Shown here: piece after piece, positions 1 to 5,941 of the stretch | Numbering within the stretch: position 1 is the first letter of the stretch | Layout: each line of letters begins with the position of its first letter | Assembly (NCBI GenBank): GCA_024690425.1 | Contig: JAILCT010000027.1 | Span: forward strand, 1-6,955 | Direction of reading: 5' to 3' | DNA length: 6,955 nt | Origin: Lachnospiraceae bacterium | GTDB lineage: Bacteria > Bacillota_A > Clostridia > Lachnospirales > Lachnospiraceae | Made by a program: the position numbers and the translations under genes | The notes under the pieces: model-generated | The model's input: the letters and a program-made list of their open reading frames with translations, nothing else | Told to the model about the DNA's origin: nothing | Database searches by the model: none

Positions 1-80
1 CCTCTTTTTAAAAGATAATATGCTGCGGCATTACCTATTATCCCACCGCCGATAACTATAACTTCAGCATTTTTCTTCAT
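1..80 (-). CDS. FAD-dependent oxidoreductase of the DAO family, N-terminal fragment (cut by window edge)
   Basis: Only the first 26 codons and part of the next are present. They encode a short polar start followed by a beta strand and the dinucleotide-binding glycine motif G11-x-G13-x-x-G16, then a helix with AAAYYL. This is the usual N-terminus of the glycine/D-amino acid oxidase (DAO) family, which includes HcnC, sarcosine oxidase beta subunit and the beta subunit of archaeal dye-linked L-proline dehydrogenase. Directly after HcnA-, HcnB- and BFD-like genes it is expected to be the catalytic subunit that takes electrons from the amine substrate (inference from context). The chosen ATG at 78-80 lies 9 nt after a GGAGG. 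An in-frame ATG three codons upstream abuts that GGAGG directly, so it is less likely. The start lies inside the 3' end of the preceding gene (17-nt overlap), which suggests translational coupling. Substrate residues are outside the window. Confidence 0.85.
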   Translation of the reverse strand, partial: MKKNAEVIVIGGGIIGNAAAYYLLKR

Positions 81-411
81 CTTGATCATCCTCCTTTGCT
101 TCGTTTGCAAAGATACGCATTTCTATCGGACGCATTGGCACTCGGCTTGTAGCAGGCTCGATCTCAGCAGGGGACACACCCAGCTCTCTTGCCACTATTC
201 CCTTCACAAGTCTTGAACATGTCTGTCCCTGACACAAGCCCATACCCGCTCTTAAGTATCTTCTGATTTCGGTCATGGTCCACATACCGTCATGGACTGC
301 CTGTCTTATCTCTCCCTTTGTTATCTCTTCGCAGCGGCATATGAGCATGTCATCATCCGCAGCCGGTACGAAAAGTCCTATGTCTCTTGATCTGTCATTT
401 ACACTGTTCAT
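64..411 (-). CDS. BFD-type [2Fe-2S] protein, small iron-sulfur subunit of a flavin dehydrogenase
   Basis: This 115-residue protein has the four-cysteine pattern of the BFD-like [2Fe-2S] domain (Fer2_BFD): C25-x-C27 in a CRCEE context, then C60-x4-C65 in GMGLCQGQTC. The GMGxCQGxxC form is typical of the domain found at the C-terminus of HcnB, octopine/nopaline oxidase subunits and sarcosine oxidase alpha. Here it stands alone as its own gene, in the manner of the small iron-sulfur subunits of archaeal dye-linked proline dehydrogenases. Its probable role is to pass electrons between the flavins of the neighbouring subunits (inference). The tail after about residue 80 is Pro/Arg-rich, then acidic (EDDQDEEKC). 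The start follows AGGAGG by 8 nt, and that AGGAGG overlaps the stop of the upstream gene; the gap is 12 nt. The 3' end overlaps the next gene by 17 nt. Confidence 0.9.
   Translation of the reverse strand: MNSVNDRSRDIGLFVPAADDDMLICRCEEITKGEIRQAVHDGMWTMTEIRRYLRAGMGLCQGQTCSRLVKGIVARELGVSPAEIEPATSRVPMRPIEMRIFANEAKEDDQDEEKC
90..94 (-). promoter_or_regulatory. Ribosome binding site inside the upstream gene, sets the start of the DAO-family gene
   Basis: The minus strand reads AAAGGAGG followed by ATGATCAAG and then ATG. The GGAGG is 9 nt from the ATG at 80 and 0 nt from the earlier in-frame ATG at 89, so the later ATG is favoured. The site lies within the coding region of the BFD-like gene. Confidence 0.7.
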
Positions 412-423
412 ACCCGTATCCTC

Positions 424-2004
424 CTATTTTCCAGCTTTAAAAAACCTTGCCGTCATTGCGTATTCCTTGGGAACTCTCATGGTTAAGAGATTGGTCTTGT
501 CATAAGCTTTAGATGTCTTAACCGATGCAACTTCAGCCTTACACACTTCTTTACCGTCTCTTCCGAGTGCGATCCCTTTTGTGCCTTCTACAGGAAGTGG
601 CAGGAATTCATACGGTAGAGTCACGGTTGCGCTTCCATCCCCGCAGTCCTCATCAACAAGGAATATGGCCTGTCCGGAACAGCTTGCCACACACATGCCG
701 CAGTTTATACAGTCACAATCCGGAACGACGATCGGAAGTGAAGTAATATTGCTCCCGATGGAGATGCACTTCTTCGGACATGCATCCTGGCAGGGATTAC
801 AGGGGATATTCTGTGTACACTCCATAACAGGGTGTATACCCTTCCTGTGTGTGACTCCCGGATATCTTTCGATCTCATCATCCGCAACAAATCCCTTTTT
901 AAGGAGGTTTGATGAAATATCAATTCCTTCTTCCGTTTTTTCTATGGCTTTACCGCGATTCTTGGGAGCAAACATACCCTGGCGGAGTCCGTCCAGTGCT
1001 TTCTCCAACTCATCAAGTGCTGTTTTCATCGCTTCATTATCGATATAACCAAGATATTCAGATGCAACAACACCGGCCATACGGCCCTCGATCATTGCCG
1101 AAGATGCTTCTTCAATACCGGATACATCACCGGCTACAAATACACCGGGAATGGAGGTCCTTCCGTGTTCATCACATATAGGTACCTGCCCGCCACGTTT
1201 GGGATTATCTTCCATCTTGGCACCTGCCATCTTAAGTAGCTGCGACATGGGAGATAAGCCTACCGCGAGACATATAGTGTCAACATCAAAGTGTTTTTCA
1301 GTTCCCGGAATAAAGTTGAATTTATCATCCACCTCGGCTATCGTTACACCGGTAACATGGTCTTCACCTTCCGCCTTAACAATGGTATGTGAAAGGTAAA
1401 AAGGAACGCCTGTCCTGGCTACCTTGGCAGCATGTACTCCGTATCCTCCTACCCTGGGAGCCGCATCCACCAAGGCCGCAACCTCACATCCGCACTGAAG
1501 TAACTGGAAGGAAACCACAAGACCTACATTTCCCGAACCAAGCATAAGTATCTTTCTTCCGGGCTTTACACCATGAAGGTTCATAAGTGTCTGCGCCGCA
1601 CCTGCTCCGATAACACCGGGCAGCGTCCATCCGGGGAAAGTCACCATATTCTCAGCCGCACCCGTGGCGATAACAACCGCATCGGCCTTATAATGCCGTA
1701 TCTTATCACCTGTCTTTACAACAACTTCCTTATCCTGATAAAGGCCTATGACGGTTGCGTTAAGTACAACCGACACTCCTTCCTTATCGGCTTCATCAAG
1801 GAGCTGTTGTCCTATAACGAAACCCCTAATCTTGGCCCTGTGTTCCTTGGATCCAAAAAACTTATGGATCTGCTTGAACAGCTGGCCGCCCGGTTTTTCA
1901 TTTTCATCAAAAACAACTACATCAAGTCCTCTCTTTGCTGCTTCTATCGCTGCCGATAAACCCGAAGGACCCGCACCTACGATTATCAGATCATATCTTT
2001 TCAT
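424..2004 (-). CDS. HcnB-like NAD(P)/FAD oxidoreductase fused to a C-terminal ferredoxin-type domain
   Basis: This 526-residue protein has two Rossmann domains of the pyridine-nucleotide disulfide oxidoreductase type. The FAD motif GAGPSG is at residues 10-15, an ATG signature at 113-115, a second nucleotide motif GSGNVG at 156-161, and the second FAD signature (IPGVFVAGD) at 285-293. This core matches HcnB and octopine/nopaline oxidase large subunits, which transfer electrons within a membrane-associated or soluble flavin dehydrogenase complex. Those relatives are usually about 460 residues and end in a BFD-like [2Fe-2S] domain. This one instead has a Cys-rich region at about 396-442: C396, C402, C405, C409-Pro, C413, then C430, C432, C435, C438, C442. 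The C432/435/438/442 set is a canonical [4Fe-4S] motif, and the first set is a near-canonical partner. The BFD domain is supplied by the next gene. Gaps of 12 nt on both sides, with AGGAGG overlapping the preceding stop, place it firmly in the operon. Confidence 0.9.
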   Translation of the reverse strand: MKRYDLIIVGAGPSGLSAAIEAAKRGLDVVVFDENEKPGGQLFKQIHKFFGSKEHRAKIRGFVIGQQLLDEADKEGVSVVLNATVIGLYQDKEVVVKTGDKIRHYKADAVVIATGAAENMVTFPGWTLPGVIGAGAAQTLMNLHGVKPGRKILMLGSGNVGLVVSFQLLQCGCEVAALVDAAPRVGGYGVHAAKVARTGVPFYLSHTIVKAEGEDHVTGVTIAEVDDKFNFIPGTEKHFDVDTICLAVGLSPMSQLLKMAGAKMEDNPKRGGQVPICDEHGRTSIPGVFVAGDVSGIEEASSAMIEGRMAGVVASEYLGYIDNEAMKTALDELEKALDGLRQGMFAPKNRGKAIEKTEEGIDISSNLLKKGFVADDEIERYPGVTHRKGIHPVMECTQNIPCNPCQDACPKKCISIGSNITSLPIVVPDCDCINCGMCVASCSGQAIFLVDEDCGDGSATVTLPYEFLPLPVEGTKGIALGRDGKEVCKAEVASVKTSKAYDKTNLLTMRVPKEYAMTARFFKAGK

Positions 2005-2016
2005 ATCCCTGTCCTC

Positions 2017-2343
2017 CTACTGCTCTTCAAAAGGTTTTTCAGATACACCGTACTGTGTACTGACAACCATTCCTGCCTTTAGCGGTGTAATGCATGTCCT
2101 TACATTGGGAACACCGTCCACGATCATTACACAGTCCGTACATCTTCCTATGGCACAGAAGATACCTCTGGGCTTATGTTCTTTCTGCGTATATCTGTGG
2201 ACCATTACATCGGCTGCCTTAAGTGCCGCAGCGATCGGTTCTCCTTCGTATCCTTCCATTTCTTTTCCGTCAAATTCAAACTTTACAACATTTCCTTTAT
2301 CCACTACTCCAAGTATCGGATGTTCGCTTATTCTTTCTGCCAT
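2017..2343 (-). CDS. HcnA-like small [2Fe-2S] subunit
   Basis: This 108-residue protein belongs to the plant-type [2Fe-2S] family seen in HcnA and in the N-terminal part of sarcosine oxidase alpha (Fer2_4). After a beta-rich start (VKFEFDGKEMEGYEGEPIAAAL, residues 20-41 in part) it has the cluster motif C63-x4-C68-x2-C71-x12-C84, in the family context RGIFCAIGRCTDC and VPNVRTC. It most likely carries one [2Fe-2S] cluster and docks on the FAD/NAD subunit encoded next (family knowledge). The length is normal for a free-standing subunit. Translation starts at an ATG 8 nt after GGAGG (2352-2356). It lies 35 nt after the second OCD-family gene and 12 nt before the HcnB-like gene. Confidence 0.92.
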   Translation of the reverse strand: MAERISEHPILGVVDKGNVVKFEFDGKEMEGYEGEPIAAALKAADVMVHRYTQKEHKPRGIFCAIGRCTDCVMIVDGVPNVRTCITPLKAGMVVSTQYGVSEKPFEEQ

Positions 2344-2378
2344 GACAATGGCCTCCTTTCGACTTGTTGCATTAAAAG

Positions 2379-3512
2379 TCAGTGCATATCAGGTTCGTCC
2401 CACAATCTCAATCTGGTCCCAAGTCCAAGCTTAAGAGCTTTTTCATAACAGACCTTACCCCAGGCAACATCTTCAACCGGCATGCCTCCCACGGAATATA
2501 CAAATATCTGATCATCGCTTACCCGGCCCGGTCTAACACCGAAAATGATATCTCCCAAGTCTGTAATATCAGTCATATCGATCAGTCCGTCGTGGGCCAT
2601 GTCCGTGAACTTGGATCCGATTATGTTATTTGCTCCAAACGAGGGGTATGTGAATTCTTCAGCCCAGGCCTCATAGAGCTTTATATTGTCAACAACAAGT
2701 GAACAGGTCTTAAGTTCGTTTGCATCCATATCAAATGCGCTTACTCCTATAAGCACCGCTCCGGGCTTTATCCATTCCTTTTTAACAAAGGGATATGTTG
2801 AGGGATCCGTTCCTCCGGTGTTTGCAAATGATATAACATCCGCATCCTTAATAAGTTCCTCTATGGTCTCAACGGCTTCCACCTTTTTAAGCTTCGGATA
2901 TTCTTCCCTTACATACTCAATAAATCTTTCAAACGAAGCCCTGCCCCGTCCCTTGACTTTGACCGTATCTATATCGGGGCATGCCGCAAGAATCGCTGCC
3001 AGTGAGGTCTTTCCCATGACACCGGGGCCGCATATACTGCATACCTTTGCCCCCTTTCTCACCAGGTATTTGGCTCCCACACCGGGTATGGCGCCGGTCC
3101 TGTAAGCACTTAACAGGTTGGCACTCATCAGTGCCAGCGGAGCTCCCGTATCCTTGTCATTGAGCATTACCGTAAGTATCGATCTGGGTAAACCCTTTTC
3201 TTTATTGGTCATATTCGATCCGTACCATTTCATACCCATAAGATCGAAGGGGCCTCCTATATATGCCGGCATTGCCATGAATCTCCTGTCATCGCCCACA
3301 TCAAGAGGCATGTTTGGAAAAGGAGAAGTCTTTGGAAATGAAACCTGGCTTCCATGTGAATTGTGATTTTCACCGCCCATAACGTAATCACCGATATTAA
3401 GGCACTTGACCACTTCTTCCATGGCTTCTATGCATGCAGCCATATCCTTGACGCCTGCCTTTATCATGTCTTCTTCACTTAAAAACAAAAAATCAATTGC
3501 CGGATAACTCAT
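2379..3512 (-). CDS. Ornithine cyclodeaminase/mu-crystallin family protein, copy 2
   Basis: This 377-residue protein is of the OCD/mu-crystallin family, whose members use NAD(P) to interconvert amino acids and cyclic or linear imines (ornithine cyclodeaminase, alanine dehydrogenase, ketimine reductase). Visible family marks are K95 in GMKWYGSN, the block GLPRSIL/LND-DTGAP/MSANLLSAYRTGA at 107-141 with R138, the nucleotide-binding loop GPGVMGKT at 162-169, and the C-terminal GGMPVEDVAWG at 342-352. The loop after the pyridine-nucleotide domain reads SAFDMDANEL (258-267), acidic where OCD has its catalytic Asp, though my alignment there is loose. It is about 45% identical by eye to the copy at 3669-4817. 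I recall that some annotation pipelines name relatives 'tyramine oxidase subunit B', but I cannot confirm that here. Start: ATG 7 nt after AAAGGAGG. The perfect hairpin at 3533-3571 sits just upstream of that site. Confidence 0.88.
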   Translation of the reverse strand: MSYPAIDFLFLSEEDMIKAGVKDMAACIEAMEEVVKCLNIGDYVMGGENHNSHGSQVSFPKTSPFPNMPLDVGDDRRFMAMPAYIGGPFDLMGMKWYGSNMTNKEKGLPRSILTVMLNDKDTGAPLALMSANLLSAYRTGAIPGVGAKYLVRKGAKVCSICGPGVMGKTSLAAILAACPDIDTVKVKGRGRASFERFIEYVREEYPKLKKVEAVETIEELIKDADVISFANTGGTDPSTYPFVKKEWIKPGAVLIGVSAFDMDANELKTCSLVVDNIKLYEAWAEEFTYPSFGANNIIGSKFTDMAHDGLIDMTDITDLGDIIFGVRPGRVSDDQIFVYSVGGMPVEDVAWGKVCYEKALKLGLGTRLRLWDEPDMH

Positions 3513-3532
3513 ATGAATACCTCCTTTAACTC

Positions 3533-3571
3533 AAAAGGCAAAAGGGCTGAAAATTAGCCCTTTTGCCTTTT
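3533..3571 (-). terminator. Perfect 16-bp hairpin, terminator or attenuator between the two OCD-family genes
   Basis: The left arm is 3533-3548, the 7-nt loop 3549-3555 and the right arm 3556-3571, with no mismatch. On the minus strand the right-hand arm ends in GCCTTTT, followed by GAGTT, giving the A-tract/U-tract look of an intrinsic terminator. On the plus strand the arm also ends in TTTT, then CTT, so it could work in both directions. It lies 20 nt upstream of the ATG of the next gene and only 7 nt upstream of its ribosome binding site. Full termination here would leave no room for a downstream promoter. Partial read-through, attenuation or an mRNA-stabilising/processing hairpin is therefore more likely than a clean operon end (inference). 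Confidence 0.65.
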
Positions 3572-3580
3572 CTTGCTTAT

Positions 3581-3609
3581 AATCTACACCTCGGTAAGTA
3601 CTTCTTCAA
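3581..3609 (-). promoter_or_regulatory. Weak candidate sigma-A promoter for the second half of the cluster
   Basis: On the minus strand TTGAAG (3604-3609, 4 of 6 to TTGACA) is followed after exactly 17 nt by TAGATT (3581-3586, 4 of 6 to TATAAT). Transcription would start near 3575, placing the perfect hairpin at the very 5' end of the transcript and giving a leader of about 60 nt. Both boxes are weak and the region is AT-rich, so this may be chance. It is the best spaced pair I see in the 156-bp gap. Confidence 0.25.
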
Positions 3610-3670
3610 CTACTTACAGTCACCATTTATATACTTATTTTGTGGTCTATATACTACTTTATAAGTACTT
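3599..3670 (-). repeat. Cluster of five AAGTA/TACTT motifs in the intergenic region
   Basis: TACTT on the plus strand (AAGTA on the minus) starts at 3599, 3611, 3632, 3655 and 3666. Spacings are 12, 21, 23 and 11 bp, roughly one or two helical turns each. Two copies extend to TAAGTACTT (3595-3603 and 3662-3670), containing the palindrome AAGTACTT. GTAAGTA (3594-3600) and TACTTAC (3611-3617) form a 7-bp inverted repeat. This could be a regulator-binding array; the last copy overlaps the stop codon of the upstream gene. Composition bias could account for part of it. Confidence 0.35.
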
Positions 3671-4817
3671 ACTTCATATAAGGCTCATCCCAAAGGTTAA
3701 GTTTTGTTCCTATCCCAAGTTCCAAAGCCTTCTTATAACAATCATATCCCCAGGCAACATCTTCTATAGGCATTCCGCCGCTGCTGCACATCACGATCTC
3801 ATCATGAGACCTTCTTCCGGGAGTGATACCGTTTACAATATCGCATAGGTTAAGGACCTGCTCCCTTTTTACCTTTCCTTCTCTTACAAGATGTATAAAG
3901 TGAATTCCCATTATAACCCACTCACGCTTGTTACCGAGTTCATCCACCGGTCCTCTTGCAATGAAGTTGTTCATATATTTATCATACATACCATAGTTAT
4001 CAACTACCATTGTTGTACCGATCAGTTCATCAAAATTACGGTATAAGAATGAGCCCATCGAAAATACGGAAGCGCCTTTCTTAAACCAGTCAAGATGAAA
4101 TTCCTCAGCTTTATCGGGTGTTACCGACATGGCTTCGCTTACCACATCCGCATCGGAACATGCATCCTTAAGAGACTCACATATCTCTATTTCCCTGATC
4201 TGCGGATATTTTTCTTCGATAAATGCTTTCATCGAAAGGGTAGAAGCAGAGGTCGGAGAACTTCCCTTTATCTTTACCTTTTCTATTCCCGTCAGCACAG
4301 CCATATAGCACATAAGAGCACACTTGTTGATAACACCTGGACCAAGTATTGACAGTACCTTTGAATCCTTATTTGCAAGATATGATGCTGCCATGGCAGG
4401 CATGGCTCCCGTTCTCATTGCACTTAGGAGGTTAGCGGACATATATGCAACGGGAGCGCCGGTATCCACGTCATTAAGCGTTGCCATAAGGATCGATCTT
4501 GGCAGACCCTTGCGGATGTTATCATGGTTTGACCCGTACCATTTCTGCCCTGCCATATGGAACCTTCCGCCAAGATAAGCAGGCATGGCGTTAAATCTCC
4601 TGTCAGGTCCGTTATCTAAGGGAAATCCCTCTATATCTTTGGTCTTTGGGAAGTTCATCTGAAGTCCGTGTTCATCATTCTTGGGCCCTCCCAAAAGGAA
4701 ATCCCCTTTTCCGAACAGACTCATCACATCCCTCATGGCTTCAACACAGCCTCCCGCATCAAGGACGCCTGCATCGATCATATCTTTTTCACTTAGGTAT
4801 AAAAAATCTATTGCCAT
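3669..4817 (-). CDS. Ornithine cyclodeaminase/mu-crystallin family protein, copy 1
   Basis: This 382-residue protein is a paralogue of the protein at 2379-3512. Shared marks are K92 in GQKWYGSN, the block GLPRSIL/LND-DTGAP/MSANLLSAMRTGA (104-138, R135), the nucleotide loop GPGVINK (159-165), GGMPIEDVAWG at 347-357 and a C-terminal LWDEPYM. The two genes share a 17-nt identical stretch encoding EDVAWG (2458-2474 and 3748-3764). It differs in the loop after the Rossmann domain, SMGSFLYRNFDEL (253-265), which lacks the acidic residue at the place of the OCD catalytic Asp, and in a longer segment at about 281-320. It may therefore do a different reaction, or be a partner subunit of copy 2 (inference). 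The start ATG follows AAGGTGA by 6 nt; AAGGTGA pairs with the anti-Shine-Dalgarno but is unlike the GGAGG used by other genes here. It lies 25 nt after potD. Confidence 0.88.
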   Translation of the reverse strand: MAIDFLYLSEKDMIDAGVLDAGGCVEAMRDVMSLFGKGDFLLGGPKNDEHGLQMNFPKTKDIEGFPLDNGPDRRFNAMPAYLGGRFHMAGQKWYGSNHDNIRKGLPRSILMATLNDVDTGAPVAYMSANLLSAMRTGAMPAMAASYLANKDSKVLSILGPGVINKCALMCYMAVLTGIEKVKIKGSSPTSASTLSMKAFIEEKYPQIREIEICESLKDACSDADVVSEAMSVTPDKAEEFHLDWFKKGASVFSMGSFLYRNFDELIGTTMVVDNYGMYDKYMNNFIARGPVDELGNKREWVIMGIHFIHLVREGKVKREQVLNLCDIVNGITPGRRSHDEIVMCSSGGMPIEDVAWGYDCYKKALELGIGTKLNLWDEPYMK

Positions 4818-4842
4818 AACCCGTCACCTTACTTTTCAGTCA

Positions 4843-5907
4843 TTATTCTTTAAGCTTTGTCCACATCTCGTTGTAGATATCAAGTGTTTCGTTGTCAAGA
4901 TTCTCTACATAGCTGCCCTTTGAGATAGCTTCTGCCGGAGGATTCTTGGCCGCATTGCCGCTGTACTCCTCGCCCATCTTCTCAACTGCGTCCGTGTTGG
5001 CGCACAGGTAAGGGAATTCTCCCAGAACTATCTCCATGTTTTCCGGATCCATCATGAAGTTGATCCACTTAATGGCATTGTCATAGTTCGGTGACTCCTT
5101 TGTTACCACCCAGTTATCAAAGAACAGATAGGCACCTTCTTCGGGATAGATAACTTCAATCGAAGGAACCTCTTCCATGGCCATTGCAACTTCCGCGCTC
5201 CAGATCATACCCGCTGCACAGTCACCTGAGATAAGAGCACTCTTGGGAGAATCAGAGTCATAAAGCACAACATTTTTCTTAAGTTCCATAAGCTTATCGG
5301 CGACTTCCGCAAGCTTGTCGGGATCGGTTTCATTAAGGTCATATCCCAATGCCTTTGAAGTCATACCTATGACTGCCCGGAAATCGTCAAGGACAACCAG
5401 CTGTCCTTCAAGTGCCGGGTCAAAAAGATCCGCATAACTCGTGATCTTTGTATCGATCTTGTCCGTATTAACAACAATGGCACCTGCACCGCCCATATAG
5501 GGAACAGAATACTTGTTACCGGGATCGTATGCCGGGTTTTTATAACTCTCTCCTATATGTGAGAAGTTGGGAAGCTTGTCAAAATCAAGCTCCTTGAGCA
5601 TATCCTGTGCAATAAGCTGCGCAACCATGTAATCACTGGGGTTAAGTACATCATATGCTCCGGGTGTTTCCGACTTTACCTTGGCAAGCATGTCTTCATT
5701 GGACGAATATGTTGAAACATTAACCTTGATCCCCGTCTCCTTTTCAAACTTTTCAACCACCGAATCAGGAAGGTACTCGGTCCACACAAACAGGTTAAGT
5801 TCACCCTGATCTGCGGGAGCACTTCCCCCTGCAGGTGCACCGCATCCCGTAAAAGAAGCGGCCACAAGTGTTAATGCGATAAAAGCTGATAAAATTCTTT
5901 TCTTCAT
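4843..5907 (-). CDS. potD: PotD-like polyamine-type ABC transporter substrate-binding lipoprotein
   Basis: This 354-residue extracytoplasmic solute-binding protein has a signal peptide (KKR, hydrophobic core 5-18) with a lipobox SFTGC, so C22 would be lipid-anchored. The mature N-terminus is Ala/Gly/Pro-rich. The fold then starts with LFVWTEYLPDSVVEKFEKET, close to E. coli PotD. By eye-alignment to PotD, conserved ligand residues are W42, Y45, S91, Y93, D175 (D168), W236 (W229) and D264 (D257). E171 is replaced by A178 and W255 by F262. It should deliver a cationic amine to the PotB/PotC permeases encoded upstream. Start choice: the ATG at 5905-5907 is 8 nt after GGAGG. An in-frame TTG at 5923-5925 is upstream of that site and would add MKEVDI, so it is rejected. 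It lies 26 nt after potC and 25 nt before the first OCD-family gene. Confidence 0.9.
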   Translation of the reverse strand: MKKRILSAFIALTLVAASFTGCGAPAGGSAPADQGELNLFVWTEYLPDSVVEKFEKETGIKVNVSTYSSNEDMLAKVKSETPGAYDVLNPSDYMVAQLIAQDMLKELDFDKLPNFSHIGESYKNPAYDPGNKYSVPYMGGAGAIVVNTDKIDTKITSYADLFDPALEGQLVVLDDFRAVIGMTSKALGYDLNETDPDKLAEVADKLMELKKNVVLYDSDSPKSALISGDCAAGMIWSAEVAMAMEEVPSIEVIYPEEGAYLFFDNWVVTKESPNYDNAIKWINFMMDPENMEIVLGEFPYLCANTDAVEKMGEEYSGNAAKNPPAEAISKGSYVENLDNETLDIYNEMWTKLKE

Positions 5908-5915
5908 AATATCTA

Positions 5916-5920
5916 CCTCC
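5916..5920 (-). promoter_or_regulatory. Ribosome binding site that sets the potD start
   Basis: GAAGGAGG ends 8 nt before the ATG at 5907. Choosing the upstream TTG would place this strong site inside the coding region and leave no comparable site ahead of it. Confidence 0.8.
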
Positions 5921-5923
5921 TTC

Positions 5924-5941
5924 AAATCTGTTATCAGATTT
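5924..5941 (-). repeat. Short 7-bp inverted repeat at the potC/potD junction
   Basis: AAATCTG (5924-5930), a 4-nt loop and CAGATTT (5935-5941) form a perfect palindrome. It overlaps the potC stop codon and sits 3 nt upstream of the potD ribosome binding site. On the plus strand the arm runs into a tract of seven Ts, so it looks like a weak terminator in that direction. On the transcribed minus strand it may be a small mRNA hairpin. With only two G-C pairs it is weak. Confidence 0.4.

Noticed and set aside
581..1048. Plus-strand open frame of 155 codons
   Set aside because: It lies wholly opposite the HcnB-like gene, including its cysteine-rich region, and has no ribosome binding site or domain. 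It is a shadow of the real gene.
424..2343. True hydrogen cyanide synthase
   Set aside because: The family resemblance is general to amine and imino acid dehydrogenases. The ferredoxin domain, separate BFD gene, OCD genes and transporter context do not fit the hcnABC operon.
1748..2434. Long plus-strand open frame of 228 codons opposite the HcnB-like, HcnA-like and OCD copy 2 genes
   Set aside because: It crosses two gene junctions on the other strand, has low-complexity Ser/Pro/Thr-rich content, no ribosome binding site and no recognisable domain. The minus-strand genes beneath it have clear motifs.
3626..3631. TATAAA on the minus strand as a promoter -10 box
   Set aside because: It is a good -10 match, but no acceptable -35 box is present 16-18 nt upstream.
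3513..3668. Riboswitch or small RNA gene in the intergenic gap
   Set aside because: Only one simple hairpin and short AT-rich motifs are visible. I see no conserved riboswitch core.
5908..5925. Extended potD start at TTG adding six residues
   Set aside because: The strong GGAGG would be inside the coding region; the ATG at 5907 is correctly spaced from it and begins a proper signal peptide.
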